The notes under the pieces are model-generated. The model saw only the letters and a program-made list of their open reading frames with translations, was not told the DNA's origin and did not search any database. The position numbers and the translations under genes are program-made. Positions 1 through 21,416 of a DNA stretch of 64,000 nt are shown piece by piece. The stretch comes from Chamaelirium japonicum (taxonomy: Eukaryota; Streptophyta; Magnoliopsida; Liliales; Melanthiaceae), in contig OX393557.1 of the NCBI GenBank assembly GCA_947650365.1, positions 28,510,827 to 28,574,826 on the forward strand. Reading direction: 5' to 3'. The number at the start of each line of letters is the position of its first letter. The stretch's first letter is position 1.

Positions 1-410
1 ATTCCGAGTTCGGACGGAGAAATAGCGGTCGAACCAAAATTGACTGGTTCACGGGTCTGGTTCGGGTGAACTAGACCGGTTCAGTGTTCTGGTCGGGTCG
101 GGTCGGGTCTGCAGTGAGAAGTCGGGTCGGGTCTGCAGTGCCTTGTTGGGTCGGGTCGGGTTCAGGTTTAAACAAGTCGGGTCTGGGGTTAATTAAAACC
201 TTGGAAATTACCATCTTACCCCCGCCCCCCCAACTTCATCTTCTCCACAAACCAGCGGGCAGGGGCTGGTTTCTGCGCGACGAGGCCGACGGGAGGGGTG
301 GCCTGGAGCGCCGGCGAGCACTCGGCCGGCCTCTCCCGCACCACCCCCACAGAGGACGCGCGGGAGGAGGCGGCCTGAGCCCTCGTCGGAACCCCAAAAG
401 CTTGGACGGC

Positions 411-437
411 GGGGGGGGGGGGGGGGGGGGGGGGGGG
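411..437. repeat. Poly-G tract, 27 consecutive G
   Basis: An uninterrupted run of 27 G on the + strand in a GC-rich context. Such a run can form a G-quadruplex and is also a common place for assembly length error. Confidence 0.9.
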
Positions 438-649
438 TCGCGCGGGGTTTGAAGTAACGGCGGCCGGTGGTGGCGCACCGACGATCTTCGGGAAGGCTCA
501 GGTACGGCGGCGGTGTCCGCCCGTGCGGGCCGCGGCAAGGGAGGAGAAAGGGGGTCGCGGGGTTGAGTCGCGGAGGAGATGAGGTGGCTGACCTGGGGGT
601 GTCGGCGAGGGGTTGGGTCGGGATGCTCTGATCCTATCCATCGATCTCT

Positions 650-775
650 TCTCCTTCCCTCTCTCTGTCTCTCTCTCTCTCTCCCGTTCTCTCTCTCTAT
701 TTCTCCCGTTCTCTCTCTCTCTTTCTCTCTCTCTCTCTACTCGTTCTCTCACTTCTCTCTCTCTATTTATAGATA
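650..775. repeat. CT-rich microsatellite
   Basis: Imperfect (CT)n broken by CCGTT and TATTT words. The predicted serine/leucine-rich or arginine/glutamate-rich frames over it are artefacts. Confidence 0.85.
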
Positions 776-1710
776 AAGGGGAAGGCTGAGATAAGAAGGG
801 ACGGGGGATAGGGTTGTTTAAAACCTTCCTAAAAAGGGGGAGGCGATAAAGGTATGAAAGATTAGGATATATCATCCCAAATCCTGTCCGATTATTCCCA
901 TCCGAATTTCAGATTTTAAACCACTGGGGAGGGAGGTCAAGAGAGCTTAACTATGCTAGGAGACCGAGAGGTAGGGTCTAGGGCTAGTCGGGCTCGGTCC
1001 CGAGCCCTGAACCGGGCTCGGTTGGAATCCGGGTGCGATTCGTCCATCAACCGGGCTGAAAAGAATAATAAGTCGTAACTATCAAACCGAAAGTCAGAAT
1101 AGGGCCCGAGAGGATTCGTTGGAAAGATCTCGTCAACGCGAACGCGTTAACACTTGGTACATAATTTTCTGACTTCTAAATCTCCTGAAAAGAAGGAAAG
1201 ACTCCAAAACTTAAAATAGCAATAACTATTCACCCGGGTGTCGGATCGACCCTAACTCAGGCTCATTGGAAGGATCTCTCAGAGCCTCATCTAACGTATC
1301 TTGTTTCGTTATGATCCGATCACCCGATCTCTCACAAGAAACAAAACAGCTACAACTATCGACCAATTATCGCTTTTTTCTATGGTTTACCTGCCGGGCT
1401 GCCGAAACTGGCTGCGCATACACATGATCGTTGCACGGAACACACCATTGTGACATGCTCGAAGTTACGGAGAATGTGAACGTAAAACATCTTATAGGTT
1501 TACGTTCCATTTATTGGGAAAAAGCCCAAAGAAAAAGTCTGGCGGTAAAAAGACGAAACTAGCCATTGAGGATTTCTATTATTCTCAAATCTAACACCAC
1601 AGGTGTTACACTGGCTTTCCCTCTCGAGCTGGCTCTGCTTCACTAGTGTCGCCCAAAGCTGCCTCACACAAGAAATCCAACTTCCTCCTCTTGGGAGAAA
1701 CACGTCCACT

Positions 1711-3600
1711 TCAAGAAGTCAGAGTCTCAGGAAGACTCTGAACCTTGGTAGACGAAGCCATCTCAACCTCTTGCACAGAAGAAGAAGCTCGGGAAGTACT
1801 CTTTTGATGGCCACGAGATCTCTCCGACCGTCGCTCCTCGGACCAAAGACGGCGATCCTCTGACCCCGCCAAAGGGTCAAAAGAAAAGTCAACTCGCTCG
1901 CTACTAGCAAGGACATCCAGTGGGAAGCTATCTAGGAAGGGAAGCACTGACTCATTGACCCAGCAACGATACTCAGGAGTTGCAGCATCCTTTCCGCCCG
2001 GCTTAATCCCCGGCGAGAAAATACACCCAGTAAATCGGTCATAAAGGGCTCCCCAGAGGCGGTACGCTTCTTGCGAAGTGTAACGTGACTGCATTCGTAG
2101 AGGAGTCCCCGACAACTCTTGACGGAAACCCTGCTATCGAGCAAACCGGTGGGGAGAGTACCATGCCACCTCCACTGCATCCCCACGATGCCAAACGAGA
2201 TACCCGGGCTTGCAACTTACCATACTCCAGTACAAGTGCTCGAGCATCTCCGACCCATCACATACCAAGGATCTTGTAGAAGGTGCAAGTGCATTCTCCG
2301 ATACAAAGTCAAAGTCAGAAAGGCCAATACGTCTCAACCACTCTCGAGCACTGGGCTTCGGACGCTCCCACGCATAATAAGCATTCATCACACCTCCTAC
2401 ACAAGGAAGGAAGGGCACCGAGGTCGAAGGTCCACGCGCTGCAAAGATCCCCTTCAGAAAGTAAAGCCCAATCCAACCATAAAGGTAATGCAGGGGGCAA
2501 AAGGAACTGGCCCTGCCTACTTCCCCTCTTGTATTATCCGCACTCGATAGACTCCAGTATGTTCCACTAAGCCCTTGGTACAATGAGCAGAGGATCGCCG
2601 ATGCCAGGTTAAGAAATTCTCCGTTCACCATCCGAGCAGCTGCAAGGAAGGTCCCAGGGCGTATCACATCCCCATTCCAGGGCAGAACAAAGCGGCAAAG
2701 AAAAAGTACCAACCCCGCTGACCAGTAAGCAGCACGCCAAACGTCACTGCATTCCTCCAGTCCCAATACCTCCCAGGGACGCTGCGCCGTAGCCATGGAG
2801 CACCATTCTTTTCTTAAAGATTCAATCGGCCGTCGAAACGTGCCAGGTGCCGGTCTCTTCGACGATGCATACTTCCACATCGGGTAACTCGAAGGGGGGG
2901 GCATGGCGATATTCTCCTCGAAACTAGAAGTCCACCCAAGCTGAGTGGAGTACTCGATCTGACTGCTCACGCGCTGCTATAATAGCGTATGCCTTAAAAA
3001 GCAAAAGACAGAAGCCAGGAGACTCGTCTGGATCTGTCAAGACCTCTAAAGAAGAAACCTCCTCCTGATAGTAGCTCCGAACTTCTGGACATCCAGAGAT
3101 AATATGCACGTCACGAAGGGTGATCCCGATTTCACCAGCTCCGGTCAAAAAAGTGTTGGTCTCTAGGCACCACTGCTCGTAAAGAGCCCGGTACATACCG
3201 TCCGATCGGTTGTACTCCCAACAAGCTGGCTCCACAAACCTCGCCAGACGCTCCATCCCTGGCTCTGCCTCCAAAGCGCCAGACAGTTCTCTCATCCAGT
3301 CCCGAAAACCTCCCAGATATGTGACATCTCCACGCGGTTTAATCTCCACACCCCATCGCGTACGGTGAGAGCATATCTTCAAAGCAACAATGGGGACCAA
3401 AACCGATTTCTCGCCAGTGTGGTGAAACGACAACCCCAAACTCGATCGAATGATCTGCCGTGAAGATCCTTCGTCAGTGAGGATACGCTCGCCAAGTTTC
3501 AACACACGACAAGAGCCGTCGACCACACCATCCTCACGAATTCGCTCGTGCGTCGAAAGCTGAAGTACCGATGGTCTGTCCTCCTGTCTCGAAGCGTGGT
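1711..3600 (-). pseudogene. Plant mobile domain (aminotransferase-like) gene, broken, antisense inside an LTR element
   Basis: The - strand encodes a protein resembling the plant mobile domain (PMD, aminotransferase-like) family of transposon-associated and MAIL-type proteins. The hallmark block near 3140-3060 reads ITLRDVHIISGCPEV, the usual family motif before a conserved F-K-A-Y stretch. Upstream lie ERLARFVEPACWEYNR and ALYEQWCLET. The coding sequence is broken at least twice. The frame changes near 2955, where one frame ends in HSAWVDF and another carries the homologous continuation. An in-frame TAG at 2131-2133 separates SPHRFAR from QGFRQELSGTPL. Homology-like sequence then continues to about 1711 (YTSQEAYRLWGALYDRF). 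The open frame extends 5' to 4309 over CGC-rich low-complexity sequence that is unlikely to be original coding. The gene is antisense to the LTR element, as inferred from the polypurine tract at 4460-4474. Extra antisense ORFs of this sort are known in plant Ty3/gypsy elements. The family assignment is from motif recognition only. Confidence 0.65.
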
Positions 3601-3899
3601 GGTGGAAGACTGAAAAGGGAAACGAAGATGCATACTCCCGTGGGAGACCGCATCGACAATCCAGCCAGAACTCGGAAAACTCTCGTAACGCCGAGACCTG
3701 GAAAAAGAAGGAAGGTAAAACCCAAGTCAGATGACGAGAAAAGTACGTGTCGAATAACCCAAAAAAAAAAGAAAAAAAAATCATCATCAAGAGGGAGCCA
3801 CGGCTAAAAAGCCGCAGCCCCCATATGCCAAAAAGAAGAAACAGGAGGGGGCCACGGCAAAAAGCCGCAGCCCCCTCTCTCCTGTTCAAACCCGCAGGG

Positions 3900-4170
3900 A
3901 AGGGGGGGCTGTCGGCCTCGGCCAACCGGGCCCGCCTGCCGCACCGGCCGCAGCACCGGCCCCTGCGCCCTGCACGCGCATGCCGCGCCGCCGCCGCTGC
4001 TGCTGCTGCGCCGGCCCCCGCGCCCCGCGTGCGCACCGCCGCTGCCGCCCCCGCGCCCCGCGCGCACGTCGCGCCACCGCCGCTGCTGCTGCCGCCCCCG
4101 CGCCCCGTGCACGCGTCGCGCCGCCACCGCTGCCGCTGCCTCTCCATGCAAACCAGAAGAAGAAGAAGAA
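3900..4170. repeat. CGC/GCC-rich low-complexity tract
   Basis: Dense imperfect (CGC)n and (GCTGCT)n words give alanine/arginine/proline-rich frames on both strands. It is followed by an (AAG)n tract near 4155-4190. No protein domain is visible; it separates the antisense PMD gene from the 3' LTR. Confidence 0.6.
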
Positions 4171-4459
4171 GAAGAAAAAGAAGAAGAGGGAGGAGGAGAA
4201 GGACCACCTCGCCTACGACCCTCTGCTCTCCGCGATCCGGCAATCTCCTCTCCTTCTCGAGCTCCATGGTGTGACCATCTTCATCCTCCGCGTCATCGTC
4301 GTGAAGCAAGAAACCCTAGCAAGAGCCTTCGTCTCCAAGCCGCCGGGAATCGTCAACAATGAAGAGAAACGAAGAAACAGGGGTCCTTATAAAGACCTAA
4401 TCCCACACGAATACGCGGCTCAAGTCCAAGCGCTACGCGTTTTCCGCGGGCGCACTCAA

Positions 4460-4474
4460 ACTTGAGGGGGCATT
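4460..4474 (+). other. Polypurine tract of the LTR retrotransposon
   Basis: The sequence ACTTGAGGGGGCATT sits directly before the LTR terminus TGTGGGC at 4475. This matches the usual plus-strand priming site upstream of a 3' LTR, so it orients the element on the + strand and places its body to the left, partly outside the window. Confidence 0.7.
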
Positions 4475-4584
4475 TGTGGGCATCAAAATTAGCCCACGAG
4501 TCGAACCCGACTTGCACACGTAAAACAGGCCCGCACACAACGGCCCACGGGTCGAACCCGACCCGCACACATAAATCGAGCCTA

Positions 4585-4750
4585 CACACAACGGCCCGCA
4601 TGCGAAACCTGGCCCACACACAACGGCCCGCATGCGAAACCTGGCCCACTCACAACGGCCGCATGCGAAACTTGGCCCGCACACAACGGCCCGCATGCGA
4701 AACCTGGCTCGCACCCAACGGCCCCGCATGCGAACTTAGCTCGCACACGT
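4585..4750. repeat. 31-bp minisatellite in the LTR, about five copies
   Basis: Imperfect tandem copies of a unit containing CACAACGGCCCGCATGCGAA. It lies in the U3-like part, upstream of the TATA box. Confidence 0.8.
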
Positions 4751-5250
4751 ACCACGTAAATCCTTACGGCTCATCCAAAGCAAACGGGTCCCACCAGACC
4801 CGCAACTCGAACACAAAGAGGGGGGCCCACCGACCCTCCCCCCTTTTTGAAAACCGTGCCCCCCTCCCCATGGGGAGGTGGGGCCGGCCATAAAGAAAAA
4901 GAAAAAAAAAGAAAGGAAAAGAAAAAGAAAAAGAAAAGAAAAAAAATCCTAACCGCCTCGATGCAGGGGGGGGGGGGTGGCGTGGACGTCTACGCAGCCG
5001 TAGATCCGCGACGATCCCTCGATCCGACGGACAAGATGATGTCATATCGCCATGCGATCCAGAAGGTGTAAAGATGACGACGTATCTTCAAAGATCAAGT
5101 CACATCTAGCCCGTAACCACCCCAACTAAAAAGGAGGGGATCGAGTTTGTTTCCCCAAATAAGGGGACAATATCTTGATGGTTATGGGGGGAGATATTGG
5201 ATGAAACAAAAATATTTCAGCAATATCTCTCCCAACCACCCCCCTTTGCC

Positions 5251-5258
5251 TATAAATA
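5251..5258 (+). promoter_or_regulatory. Candidate LTR TATA box
   Basis: TATAAATA in the context CCTATAAATAGAAGGGG, about 780 bases into the LTR. It is the only strong TATA match in the LTR and has the spacing expected for the U3/R boundary. Confidence 0.55.
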
Positions 5259-5640
5259 GAAGGGGTGGGGGAAGGCACAAGGGGTCCGAAGGCTGAAGAC
5301 GAAAGGGCTCTGCAAGAGAAGCTCCAACGCTTGAAGACCAAAGGCTTCACGAGGCACGGCAAGCACGTCCTACGGGAATCCTTGGCCCTTCAAGTCCTCA
5401 TCAACGTGAAGACCTTGCACTCGAAGATCAAAGCTTCAACTCCTCACACGAAGAAGAAAGCTTGGAGAAGAAGACCCGGAGTCGTCGTCATCCCGACTTC
5501 TCCAACGATCTTCATCAACTCCGAAGAAGCCATAAGCAAAGGCCGGAGAAGAAGATCGAAGCCGACAACACCCGTCGTCTTCAACAAAGGCGTCGACTCC
5601 TCGCACGAAGAAGAAAGCTTGGAGAAGAAGGCTTGAAGCC

Positions 5641-5835
5641 GGTGGTACCCCTGCCGTCTTCGTCAACAAAAGCCGATGCTACAACCATCGTGCGGAGATC
5701 GGTGCTACCCCCGCCGTCTTCACCAACAAAGCTGACGCTACAACCGTCTGCGGAGATCGATGCTACCCCCGCCGTCTTCACCAACAAAAGCCGACGCTAC
5801 AACCGTCGCACGAAGATCGGTGCTACCCCCGCCGA
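5641..5835. repeat. 60-bp tandem repeat in the LTR, about 3.3 copies
   Basis: Units contain GGTGCTACCCCCGCCGTCTT followed by CACCAACAAA and a CGAAGATC-like end. The array lies after the putative start of transcription, so it would be in the R/U5 part of element RNA. Confidence 0.8.
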
Positions 5836-6200
5836 AAAGCCAAGCCGACGCCACAACCGTCAAGGAAGCCAGAAGAATAAAGAAGCCCTAAAGAAGTAGC
5901 CAACACCGTTCGAGAAGAAGATCGAGTCAAAGCCAACGCAAGAAGCCAAAGCAAACGCACCGGTAAAGCCCGCACCAAAGCAACGCACGTGCCAAAGCCA
6001 AGCAACTACGATGGTTACGAGCAAAGCACCACACGTTCTAGCCGATACGACGTGAAGTCCGGAAGAACTAAAGCATCGCAAGCCTCTACCCGCCTACGTT
6101 CAAGCGCAAGCGCCAAAGCAAAGCAAACGCCAGAGCCACGCCAAAGCCGACGCCAAAAACACGATCGACGCCGCGAACCGATGATCAAGGACGCCGAGGT

Positions 6201-6909
6201 AGGACTGTCAATTGGGCCGGGCTAGCCCGATACCCGCCCGTCCGACCCGAAATAATTTGGGCTGAGCCTTAAATGGGTTTGGGCTTGTCCGAGTTCGGAC
6301 ATAATTTTATACCCGAAAATTAATTCGGGCCGAGCTCGGGCCAGGTTCAGCCCAGCCCATATTCAGCCCGAACCCGAATGCTTATATATTCAATTTAAAA
6401 ACCCATGAAGTATTGAATCCCCTGTACAGTCTGTACTACCCGAGCATATTGAGTAACCAAGAGTCACTCCGACCCTCCAACATCTTCTTTCCATAGTTGA
6501 CTGACAGCCAACACTAATTCAATGGTCAATATACCCTTTCCCAATTTGGGAGTCCCACTAATACTATCCCAGATTCCCAATCTTCTGTTTCACTTCCTTC
6601 CAAACAAAAAAAAGTCTCTTTTTTGCACTAAAGCCCCTAACTGATCGAAGTAGGACGCCCTCCATGGCTCCATCCTAGATTCCCAATCTTCTGTTATATC
6701 TTTGCTTGTAGTACTAGATGTCCAAATTTTTTTGCATTTTGATTTACTGCAAATCTTAATTGGGCTGGCCCGAACTCGGCGCCCGAAAAACAAATTGAGT
6801 TGAGTTTGGGTTGAATAAAGTGGAAATTTTTTGGGCTGAGTTCGGGCTTGGGAAAGCCGATTCATATATGGGCCGAGTTCGGGCAAGGCTTGGCCCGATT
6901 GACAGGTCT
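6201..6909. mobile_element. Mutator-like MITE nested in the LTR
   Basis: A 709-bp insertion is flanked by a perfect 10-bp direct repeat, ACGCCGAGGT, at 6191-6200 and 6910-6919. Its ends are imperfect inverted repeats: AGGACTGTCAATTGGGCC at the left and, read inward from the right, AGACCTGTCAATCGGGCC. A target duplication of 9-11 bp is typical of Mutator-like elements. The interior is non-coding and built from GGGCCGAGTTCGGGC-like words near both ends with AT-rich sequence in the middle. Confidence 0.8.
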
Positions 6910-7233
6910 ACGCCGAGGTCTAGCAAGGATCGAGGGAGACACGAAGACCGAGGAAAGAAGCCCCAAAACCTCCATAGTCGAGAAAGCGCGAAGCACGGAC
7001 GGGACAAAATCAACGGCTGATATTCCTTAGCCTCTCAAGAAACCCTCACCCTGTAAAGACCTCTGTCATGGGCAACCCCTTCAGAGCTCTCGCACGAATA
7101 CCACGTGGAGACGCGGATCAAAGGGACCCTCCAGAGGATCTCTCCCACAATCTCTTGATCAAATATTCGCCGCACCCGGACTCGTCACACCCGAGCCCCC
7201 GGGTCCCGGCATCTGTAATCTTCGTGTGCTCGC

Positions 7234-7239
7234 AATAAA
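7234..7239 (+). terminator. Candidate LTR polyadenylation signal
   Basis: AATAAA about 30 bases before the end of the LTR, where an R-region polyadenylation signal would be expected. Confidence 0.5.
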
Positions 7240-7268
7240 GACGACCCGTATCTTTTTCTGCGCCCACA

Positions 7269-8102
7269 GCAACACAATGCAATGTTAAAAGAAGCTCTGT
7301 TGCTTTTCTTATAAGGATGGTTTTAGTAGAGTAAGTTTGGGTAGGTGTACGAGTTTGGTTGGAATTTGGGGAGTCAAACTGTATCTAGTATACACTACAC
7401 ATGTTAGAAAGGCCATCGGGTTTCGGGTATGATAATTGCGGTACCCATACCTATATCCATACCCAAAAGTTTATTGGGTAGAGTTTCTATACCCATACCT
7501 AGGGGTGTCAACGGGTCGTGTCGTGTCAGGCTCGTGTCGTGTCCAAAACCCCTAGACCCAGACCTGACCCGTTTAACTAATCGTGCATAGATCCTAAACC
7601 CGTACCCAACCCGCTAATAAATGGGTAGACCCGATAAGACCCGTTTACCACACAGGTCTATTCGGTTGACCCGATCCGACCCAATCCGATTCGACCCGAC
7701 CTGACTCGATAGACCCCGCTGGAACTATATATTACAGTATCGGATTGCGGGTAGACCCGACCCGACACGACCCATTGAATTTTAAACGGGTCTTCTCGGG
7801 TCTACCGTGTCCGGACCCTAAACCCAGACCCGACCCGTTTATTAAACGGGTCTATCGTGTCGATCCGTTTATGACCCGAACCCTTTTAACCCTGACCCAG
7901 ACCCGCTAACTTCGTGTCGGGTCCAAAATTGCCAGCCCTACCCATACCCTACCGATACCATGTTTCGGGTATAAAATATGTATCCATACCCGGTGTTTCG
8001 GGTTGGGTTTGGATCGGGTTTTCGGAGTCCTTTGCCAGTACCCAATAGGTTTGACTTCCTAAAAAAAAAAAAAAGGTTTGACTTGGGATTCCGTCAGAGA
8101 CT
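7269..8102. other. Intergenic region upstream of TOP1
   Basis: No gene. It contains an outer repeat made of CATACCC/GGGTATGG words (about 7410-8040), the hAT-like MITE nested in it, and a 14-base A run near 8060. The proximal 100 bases include the TOP1 TATA box. Confidence 0.6.
7500..7940. mobile_element. hAT-like MITE, GGGTC-word family, copy 1
   Basis: A 441-bp element with ends TAGGGGTGTCAACGGGTC and, read inward from the right, TAGGGCTGGCAATTTTGG. It is flanked by a perfect 8-bp repeat CCCATACC (7492-7499 and 7941-7948). Eight-base duplications with short imperfect TIRs fit hAT-type MITEs. The interior is non-coding and consists of ACCCGACCCG/GGGTCTACC words. An inverted, longer copy lies at 23059-24363. 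Confidence 0.82.
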
Positions 8103-8110
8103 TATAAATA
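8103..8110 (+). promoter_or_regulatory. Candidate TOP1 TATA box
   Basis: TATAAATA in the context CTTATAAATACCCC, about 440 bases before the chosen start codon. Transcription would begin near 8135 and give a roughly 410-base, C-rich leader with no ATG before 8546 in the coding frame. The assignment rests on position and match only. Confidence 0.55.
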
Positions 8111-8545
8111 CCCCTAGGGGCCTTGGGATCTGACGCAAGAATCATCGGACGAATTGGAAAGCTTAACCGCCGTTGTGCGTTTCCCGTGGGAGGTTCGTGA
8201 GAGAGCGAGCGCGACGCCGGAGCCCCAACACCGCCGCACAGCCCCACCCTTCCTCTGTTCTCTGCCGCGCTTGACAACCACCACCACCACCGCCACCACC
8301 TCCCTTCTCCATTGCCGACAGCCACCCCCCATCCCCTTCCCCCTCCCCTTCGTCTGCTACACCGGAACCAGCCCCACCGTCCTCTCCTCTCCCTTTATCT
8401 GTCGCGCCGGAACCACCCCACCCGGTCGCCCCCTGCCCTGTTGCGCCGGGATCACCCCACCCCACCACGCCGGAGCCGACCACCACCTACCCCTCTTTCT
8501 CCCTTCCCTGTTTCTCCTCCCACTACAAGATCACCCACAGCTCCC

Positions 8546-18806
<10,261 letters not shown>

Positions 18807-19730
18807 TTGAACAGGTTACAGCAGATGATGAGATGGAAGAAGCAAAGTCTGAGTCTCCTCCAATGCCGAAGCGAGCGAGCCTGGGAAAGAGGCTCGCAAG
18901 CGTGCTACGTCAAATGGTGTTGTCAGTGGTGCTTTGGATGCAAATGGGTCGGTCGAAAACCGAGATGATCAGACTCCTGGTTGGATTTGTGCACGACTAT
19001 TTATTAGCATTCTTTGCTTCACCCGAAGGCAGTTGACAATTTTTTTCATTCAACTGCCCTTAGATTGGATTGATGTTGATGAGTTACAGTTTTTTATACT
19101 TCAAGCGTGTTAAAGGGCACTCTTGTAACTTTTGTTCATCGGGAACTTATTTCAAACTATATTAGAAATGCTGGGTTCTTTACCGAATGCGATGCCCACT
19201 TACTTTCCTACCGATTGTATAGGATGGGGTGATTACATAATATGATTCCTGAGTGAATACCCTCCTACCAAACACGCCAATGCTGTTTCATGCGAGGGGA
19301 ATCACTTTCCTTTTTAGGTCTTAAGTTGAATATTTCGATTACCAAACGCCCCCATAGAGTAACCACAATCTATTGATGTCATAGGGAAACTAAACAAAAG
19401 CCATAACCAAAATCATTTAGAGATCGGTTGGTCGTTGTGCAAATGATGTGCATGCATCTATTTGTACATGTGACATGTGCAATTAAAATTTCATGTGTTT
19501 AGGTGAAATTTTATTTTCACAATTTTATATGCAAAAGTTGTACAAACTAAGCAAGTGTGCATCCATTTAACCAAACAATCCTAAAACACATATACTTTTA
19601 GAATCACATATTAAAAACACAAAAAACAAACAACCCCTTAAGAGAGAATATAGAAAGCCACCATATCCAGAAATTTTACAATAAAACCAAGAACAGTACA
19701 AGATAAAGAGTTGTTCGAGCATGTCTAATG
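18807..19730. other. TOP1 3' flank
   Basis: The 3' UTR should lie in the first few hundred bases. No strong AATAAA is visible; T-rich stretches occur near 19036 and 19090. Beyond 19200, words such as ACCAAACACGCC and ACCAAACGCCCCCATAG resemble MITE ends, but I could not close an element. No gene. Confidence 0.5.
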
Positions 19731-19756
19731 GTATTAGTCTAATACATGAGCGTCTC

Positions 19757-19880
19757 GATCAACCCCGCGCCACTGGAAGAGGGTCGTTGCAGGATTGAAG
19801 GAGCTCCAACCGCCGGTTTGTATGCGGTCAATCCCACGTGACCGGAAGAGGGTTCTAGCAGGATCAAAGAAGCGGAGACC
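19757..19880. repeat. Imperfect tandem duplication, about 60-bp unit
   Basis: The segment with CACTGGAAGAGGGTCGTTGC recurs as GACCGGAAGAGGGTTCTAGC about 60-65 bases on, each followed by AGGAT and a GAAGGAGC/GAAGAAGC word. Just downstream of the LINE 3' part. Confidence 0.55.
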
Positions 19881-20280
19881 TACAAAGGGAGAACGAAGAA
19901 AAAAAAGGGAGAACGAAGAGAAAAAACATACGAGACACACATAGAACATAAAAAAACGAAGAGAAAAAAACATAGAACACACAAAGTAAAAAAAACGACG
20001 CAGAGGGTTGTTTCTAGTCAGTCCCTGACGTCCCCTTGCAAGACAGTCTTCCACGAAAGAAGAAGAGACTCCACTCTGCGAAGAACACCATCCACCATGT
20101 CCTACTTCTCTGACAAGACTCGTTGGTTATACGCTCCGCCCAAATAGCCCAGCAAGTTGCAATCATGATCATATCCCACGTCGGTTGTAGCTCCCTATTA
20201 ACCCGCTTCCTGCGCCATTTGGTCCAAAGGGAGCAGAGAGTCGCCGGTCTTACATTGATCTGCAATTTGCCACGAATCTT

Positions 20281-20629
20281 TTTTTTTTTTTTGAGGGGTA
20301 AAAAAAAAATTTATTAAAACAAAAAAAAGAGAGTTATAGTTCACGGTTTACTCTGGATAAGTAAACAGTAACAAGACGAAAAAGCAAAGCTCCAACATGC
20401 GAGCAGACAAACACACCCACCCACAACTCTAAGAAAAGCAAACATTCAGGCCCAACAGAAATCAACAATTGCTCCTAGTAGAGCGATCGCAAGGACCCTT
20501 TGGCCAGTTCTCCTTGTATCTTTTTCCTACACCAAAAGGGATTACAAGATGCCCTTTGGCCAACAACTCTTTCTTAAGCCCAAGAGATGCCAGATCACCT
20601 CCTTTGTCTCCATACACAGGACCAGCAGA
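20281..20629 (-). mobile_element. Poly(A)-tailed retroposon inserted in the LINE
   Basis: About 350 bp flanked by a 17-bp direct repeat with one mismatch (AATTTGCCACGAATCTT at 20264-20280; AATTTGCCATGAATCTT at 20630-20646). A T run at its left end is a poly(A) tail on the - strand, preceded by AATAAA-like TTTTAATAAATTT. These are signs of LINE-mediated retroposition. The - strand holds a short frame ending WPKGPCDRSTRSNC, then 3'-UTR-like sequence, so it could be a 5'-truncated LINE or a processed gene fragment. The source is not recognised. Confidence 0.72.
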
Positions 20630-21416
20630 AATTTGCCATGAATCTTGCTGCACACCTAGGTGGAGAAAGAGCTGTTCAGAAAGAGATGATTGGCCGCCTC
20701 CTTAGGGTGACCACACAAGGTGCACGACACATCGGCAAGGTTGGGACGTCGCCTCCTCCTAAGGCTCCACCGAGTAAGGACCTTATTGTATGCCACCAGC
20801 CACATGAAGATCCAGTGTCGCAAAGGTTCCTTGACCCGCCACGGCGTCGAAGGCAAGGGGCAAACCGTGCCACCCGAGTTGATAAATCTATAGAAGGATT
20901 TCACCGTGAAGTGCCCAGAGTAGGTCCACCTCCAATTGGACCTATTCGGCTCCGAGGTGATCGATATATGGCCCAAAATCCATATCAACTCCGACAGCTG
21001 CTGCAAGAGATTAGGAGGAGCCTCTGCAAGGAACAAGGGTTTCCATACCGTGACTCCTTCCACCTTTCGGCATTGAGATGAGACTGACGTCGTAGCAACC
21101 TGCACCATAGCAAATAGCTCCGGGAAAAGTTTCTACAGAGGGAGATCCCCTACCCATCCATCTTCCCAAAATAGGATTTGCTTCCCATTGCCCAACAGTA
21201 GACTAGCGCTGCACGACCCACACTTATACACACTTCCCACTCTCAGAACACCATGCCAGAAATGGGAAAGCTTAAATGCATGTTGTGTATTTGGAGAGCT
21301 GATAACCGCTTAAAGTAACGAGCCCTTATGACCTTGCTCCGGTTATCCTCTTGATCATTATGTAGGCGCCACCAGCATTTACCCAACATAGCCCGGTTAT
21401 AGTGTTGGGATTAGTA

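Larger units (their letters stand above)
1..1700. other. Non-coding, low-complexity 5' part of the retroelement interior
   Basis: I see no supportable gene here. The first 180 bases are rich in GGGTC/GGTTC words like those in the MITEs further right. A run of 27 G lies at 411-437 and a CT-rich microsatellite at about 650-775. The reading frames over these tracts are compositional artefacts. From about 950 the sequence is unique-looking and leads without a visible boundary into the antisense plant-mobile-domain gene. It is probably the internal region of the LTR element whose 3' LTR starts at 4475 (inference). Confidence 0.5.
4475..7268 (+). mobile_element. 3' LTR (about 2.8 kb) of a + strand LTR retrotransposon
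   Basis: The segment starts TGTGGGC and ends GCCCACA, a 7-bp terminal inverted repeat with canonical TG...CA ends. Inside it are a promoter-like TATAAATA at 5251 and a polyadenylation-like AATAAA at 7234-7239. Two tandem arrays lie within it: a 31-bp unit at 4585-4750 and a 60-bp unit at 5641-5835. A 709-bp MITE is nested at 6201-6909, so the LTR was about 2.1 kb before that insertion. The 5' LTR and any polyprotein would lie left of position 1, so superfamily and 5-bp target duplication cannot be tested here. The antisense PMD gene favours Ty3/gypsy (inference). Confidence 0.72.

Noticed and set aside
84..875. Several frames of 65-125 codons on both strands
   Set aside because: They cover a poly-G run and a CT microsatellite; composition alone explains them.
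3747..4465. Alanine/arginine/proline-rich frames up to 175 codons
   Set aside because: They arise from CGC repeats, occur in overlapping frames and have no domain.
8154..8545. N-terminal proline/arginine-rich extension of TOP1, open from 8312
   Set aside because: The frame has no ATG before 8546; the codon at 8312 is TTG. The sequence is a C-rich leader.
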